From the NCBI GenBank assembly GCA_035717365.1, contig DASTIS010000111.1, positions 1 through 21,153 of the forward strand: 21,153 nt of DNA. Reading direction: 5' to 3'. A program made the translations under genes and the position numbers. Below the pieces are notes generated by a model. It saw only the letters and a program-made list of their open reading frames with translations. It was not told the DNA's origin and searched no databases. The first letter of the stretch is position 1; the number at the start of each line of letters is the position of its first letter. Shown here piece after piece: positions 19,259 to 21,153 of the stretch. This DNA comes from 66-474 sp035717365 (lineage in GTDB: Bacteria; Pseudomonadota; Gammaproteobacteria; Xanthomonadales; Rhodanobacteraceae).

Positions 19259-21153
19259 ATGCCTACCGACTACAAGCAGACCATCAATCTTCCCCGCACC
19301 GGTTTCGCGATGAAGGCCGATCTTGCCAAACGCGAGCCGGCGATGCTGGCCGAATGGGAAGCCGGCGGGCGTTACGCCGAGCTGCAGCGTCATACCGCGC
19401 AACGTGAACAGGGTTTCATCCTGCACGACGGCCCGCCCTATGCAAACGGCAAGATCCACCTCGGCCACGCGGTCAACAAGATCCTGAAAGATGTCGTGGT
19501 GCGTTCGAAACTGATGGCGGGATTCCGTTCGCCCTACGTGCCGGGCTGGGATTGCCACGGCCTGCCGATCGAGATCGCCGTCGAGAAGAAATACGGCAAG
19601 GTCGGACACAAGATCGACGCCGAAACCTTCCGCAAGCATTGCCGCGAGTACGCGGCGGCGCAGATCGATCTGCAGCGCAGGGACTTCAAGCGACTCGGCG
19701 TGCTGGGCGATTGGGAGCATCCCTACCGCACCATGGATTTCAGCTACGAGGCCGATATCCTGCGCGCGTTGGCGGGCGTGTACACGAATGGCCACGTGAC
19801 CCGCGGTTTCAAACCAGTGCACTGGTGCTTCGATTGCGGCTCGGCGCTGGCCGAGGCCGAGATCGAATATGCCGACAAGCAGTCACCCGCGGTCGACGTG
19901 GCCTACGACGCGCTGGACCCGCAGGCGCTGGCCGCGAAATTCGGCGTCACCCTCGACGACGACACCATCGTCGCGGTGCCGATCTGGACCACCACACCGT
20001 GGACGTTGCCGGCCAGCATGGCGGTCACACTGGGACCGAAGCTGGACTATGCGCTGGTCGAAGGTCGGCCGCGCAACGGCAAGCGCGTGTTGCTGGTCGT
20101 GGCCGAGTCGTTGGCGGACAAGGCGCTGGCGCGGTATGGGATCGAAAGCCCGACGGTACTTGGACGCGCGAAAGGTGACGGCATCGCTTTGCTCCCTCCC
20201 CTTCAAGGGGAGGGCCGGGGTGGGGATGGTGTTGGAAACGATGCGAACGTCGACCCCATCCCCACCCAAACCCTCCCCCTGAAGGGGAGGGCTTCAGAGC
20301 ACGGTTCGTCTCAGGGGCGGGCTTCGATGCTGAAGCACCCGTTCTACGACCGCGAGATCCCGTTGAGCCTGGGCGACCACGTATCCGCCGACGAAGGCAC
20401 CGGCGCGGTGCATACCGCGCCCGGCCACGGCGCCGACGATTTCGTGGTGGGCCAGCGTTACGGGATCGTGGCCGCGACGCCGGCCAACGTGCTGAATCCG
20501 GTCGGACCGAACGGTGTGTACCTGCCGGGCACGCCGCTTGTCGAAGGCCAGCACATCTGGAAGGCCAACGACGCGATCATCGAGCTGTTGCGCGAGCGCG
20601 GCGTGCTGCTGGCGTCGGAAAAAATCACCCACAGCTATCCGCACTGCTGGCGGCATCGGACACCCATTGTGTTCCGCACCACGCCGCAGTGGTTCATCGC
20701 GATGGACTCGAGAGGCCTGCGTGCGAACGCGCTTCACGCGGTCCACGACGACGTTGCGTTCTTCCCCACGTGGGGCGAAGAGCGCATTGCCGGCATGGTG
20801 GAAGGCCGCCCGGACTGGTGCATCAGCCGTCAGCGTGCCTGGGGCGTGCCGATCGCGCTGTTCGTGGACAAGCTCACGGGCGAGCCGCATCCGCGCAGCG
20901 CCGAATTGCTGGAACAGATTGCGCGGCGCGTCGAAACGGCCGGCGTGGAGGCCTGGTACGCGCTCGATCCGGCGGAATTGCTGGGTGATGACGCCAACGG
21001 CTACGCCAAGGTCGGCGACATCCTCGACGTATGGTTCGATTCCGGGGTCACCCATTTTTGCGTGCTGGATCGGCGACCGGAGCTGCATCGCAAGGAAGGC
21101 GACCGGGTAATGTACCTGGAAGGCTCGGACCAGCACCGCGGCTGGTTCCAGTC
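19259..21153 (+). CDS. ileS: Isoleucyl-tRNA synthetase, 5' part, with in-frame repeat insertion
   Basis: The first 631 codons of the class I synthetase that charges tRNA-Ile are present; the gene runs off the window before KMSKS. The HIGH motif is HLGH at 67-70 in PPYANGKIHLGH. The CP1 editing domain has WTTTPWTLPAS and GTGAVHTAPGHGADDF, with the editing Asp. DWCISRQRAWGVP and YLEGSDQHRGWF follow. Between LGRAKG and KHPF (about residues 306-360) there are 53 residues where E. coli IleS has about 9. The extra 44 are Gly/Pro-rich and are encoded largely by a palindromic repeat (20192-20291) that keeps the frame without a stop. The ATG at 19259 has no strong ribosome binding site. The rest of the editing domain reads normally, so the gene is probably functional. 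Confidence 0.96.
   Translation, partial: MPTDYKQTINLPRTGFAMKADLAKREPAMLAEWEAGGRYAELQRHTAQREQGFILHDGPPYANGKIHLGHAVNKILKDVVVRSKLMAGFRSPYVPGWDCHGLPIEIAVEKKYGKVGHKIDAETFRKHCREYAAAQIDLQRRDFKRLGVLGDWEHPYRTMDFSYEADILRALAGVYTNGHVTRGFKPVHWCFDCGSALAEAEIEYADKQSPAVDVAYDALDPQALAAKFGVTLDDDTIVAVPIWTTTPWTLPASMAVTLGPKLDYALVEGRPRNGKRVLLVVAESLADKALARYGIESPTVLGRAKGDGIALLPPLQGEGRGGDGVGNDANVDPIPTQTLPLKGRASEHGSSQGRASMLKHPFYDREIPLSLGDHVSADEGTGAVHTAPGHGADDFVVGQRYGIVAATPANVLNPVGPNGVYLPGTPLVEGQHIWKANDAIIELLRERGVLLASEKITHSYPHCWRHRTPIVFRTTPQWFIAMDSRGLRANALHAVHDDVAFFPTWGEERIAGMVEGRPDWCISRQRAWGVPIALFVDKLTGEPHPRSAELLEQIARRVETAGVEAWYALDPAELLGDDANGYAKVGDILDVWFDSGVTHFCVLDRRPELHRKEGDRVMYLEGSDQHRGWFQ
20192..20291 (+). repeat. 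Three-stem palindromic repeat inside ileS
   Basis: Two near-identical terminal hairpins, CCCTCCCC with GGGGAGGG (20194-20214 and 20271-20291), flank a central stem GGTGGGGATGG (20219-20229) with CCATCCCCACC (20256-20266). The 26-base centre is open. It is the kind of GC-rich element normally found between genes in Xanthomonadales and relatives, as I recall. Read in the ileS frame it encodes a Gly/Pro-rich peptide with no stop. Confidence 0.85.

Noticed and set aside
1..21153. CRISPR array, prophage, restriction-modification or toxin-antitoxin system
   Set aside because: No regularly spaced direct repeats, phage genes, methylases or paired small toxin genes were seen. The PIN-PhoH protein stands alone and is a chromosomal housekeeping type.

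Overview
The window is GC-rich chromosomal DNA from a gammaproteobacterium. It is most likely from the Xanthomonadales (Lysobacterales), plausibly the Rhodanobacteraceae. The basis is the short NAD-type isocitrate dehydrogenase of the Xanthomonas kind, the dapA/gcvR/bcp/phoH gene block I recall from Xanthomonas relatives, LpxO, and REP units beginning GTAGGAGC. This placement is inference; no search was run. Most of the window is housekeeping genes. The unusual material lies between genes and, once, inside one.

Layout. 1-2948 (+): the 3' end of a pilin gene, a GspF/PilC-like membrane protein, a second pilin and radA, all with start-stop overlaps. 3078-6849 (-): an envelope cluster transcribed bepA, periplasmic cyclophilin, lpxH, mgtC. 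7006-8469 (+): grxC and NAD-isocitrate dehydrogenase. 8604-10400 (-): thiD then lpxO. 10401-10820: 420 bases without a gene, filled with three kinds of repeat. 10821-13387 (-): gcvR, bcp, phoH, separated by REP units. 13583-15153 (+): dapA and a BamC-like lipoprotein. 15154-16077: a terminator, a 3' scrap of a second fdxA, fdxA itself, and copies of a structured repeat. 16078-16153 (-): tRNA-Glu(CTC). 16216-21153 (+): pcnB, folK, ribF and the first 631 codons of ileS.

The most interesting signal is a family of about 115-base intergenic elements, with four full copies and one partial copy. Each has a conserved 5' hairpin (GGSCA, four-base loop, TGSCC) with compensatory base changes. A 50-51 base middle follows in the full copies; its sequence differs in each copy but can fold in each. 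A conserved 3' hairpin follows (GCGATC, six bases, GATCGC), then A-rich DNA. A sixth, decayed copy may lie between gcvR and dapA. Copies end against the icd ribosome binding site, the phoH stop codon, the CCA end of the tRNA and a truncated fdxA tail, and inverted copies flank the intact fdxA. I know of no named family with this architecture.

Second in interest is a 100-base three-stem palindromic repeat inserted in frame in the editing domain of ileS, which adds about 44 residues to an essential enzyme. Third is the tandem pilin arrangement, with a shared C-terminal disulfide-loop motif on both sides of a reduced GspF-like gene.
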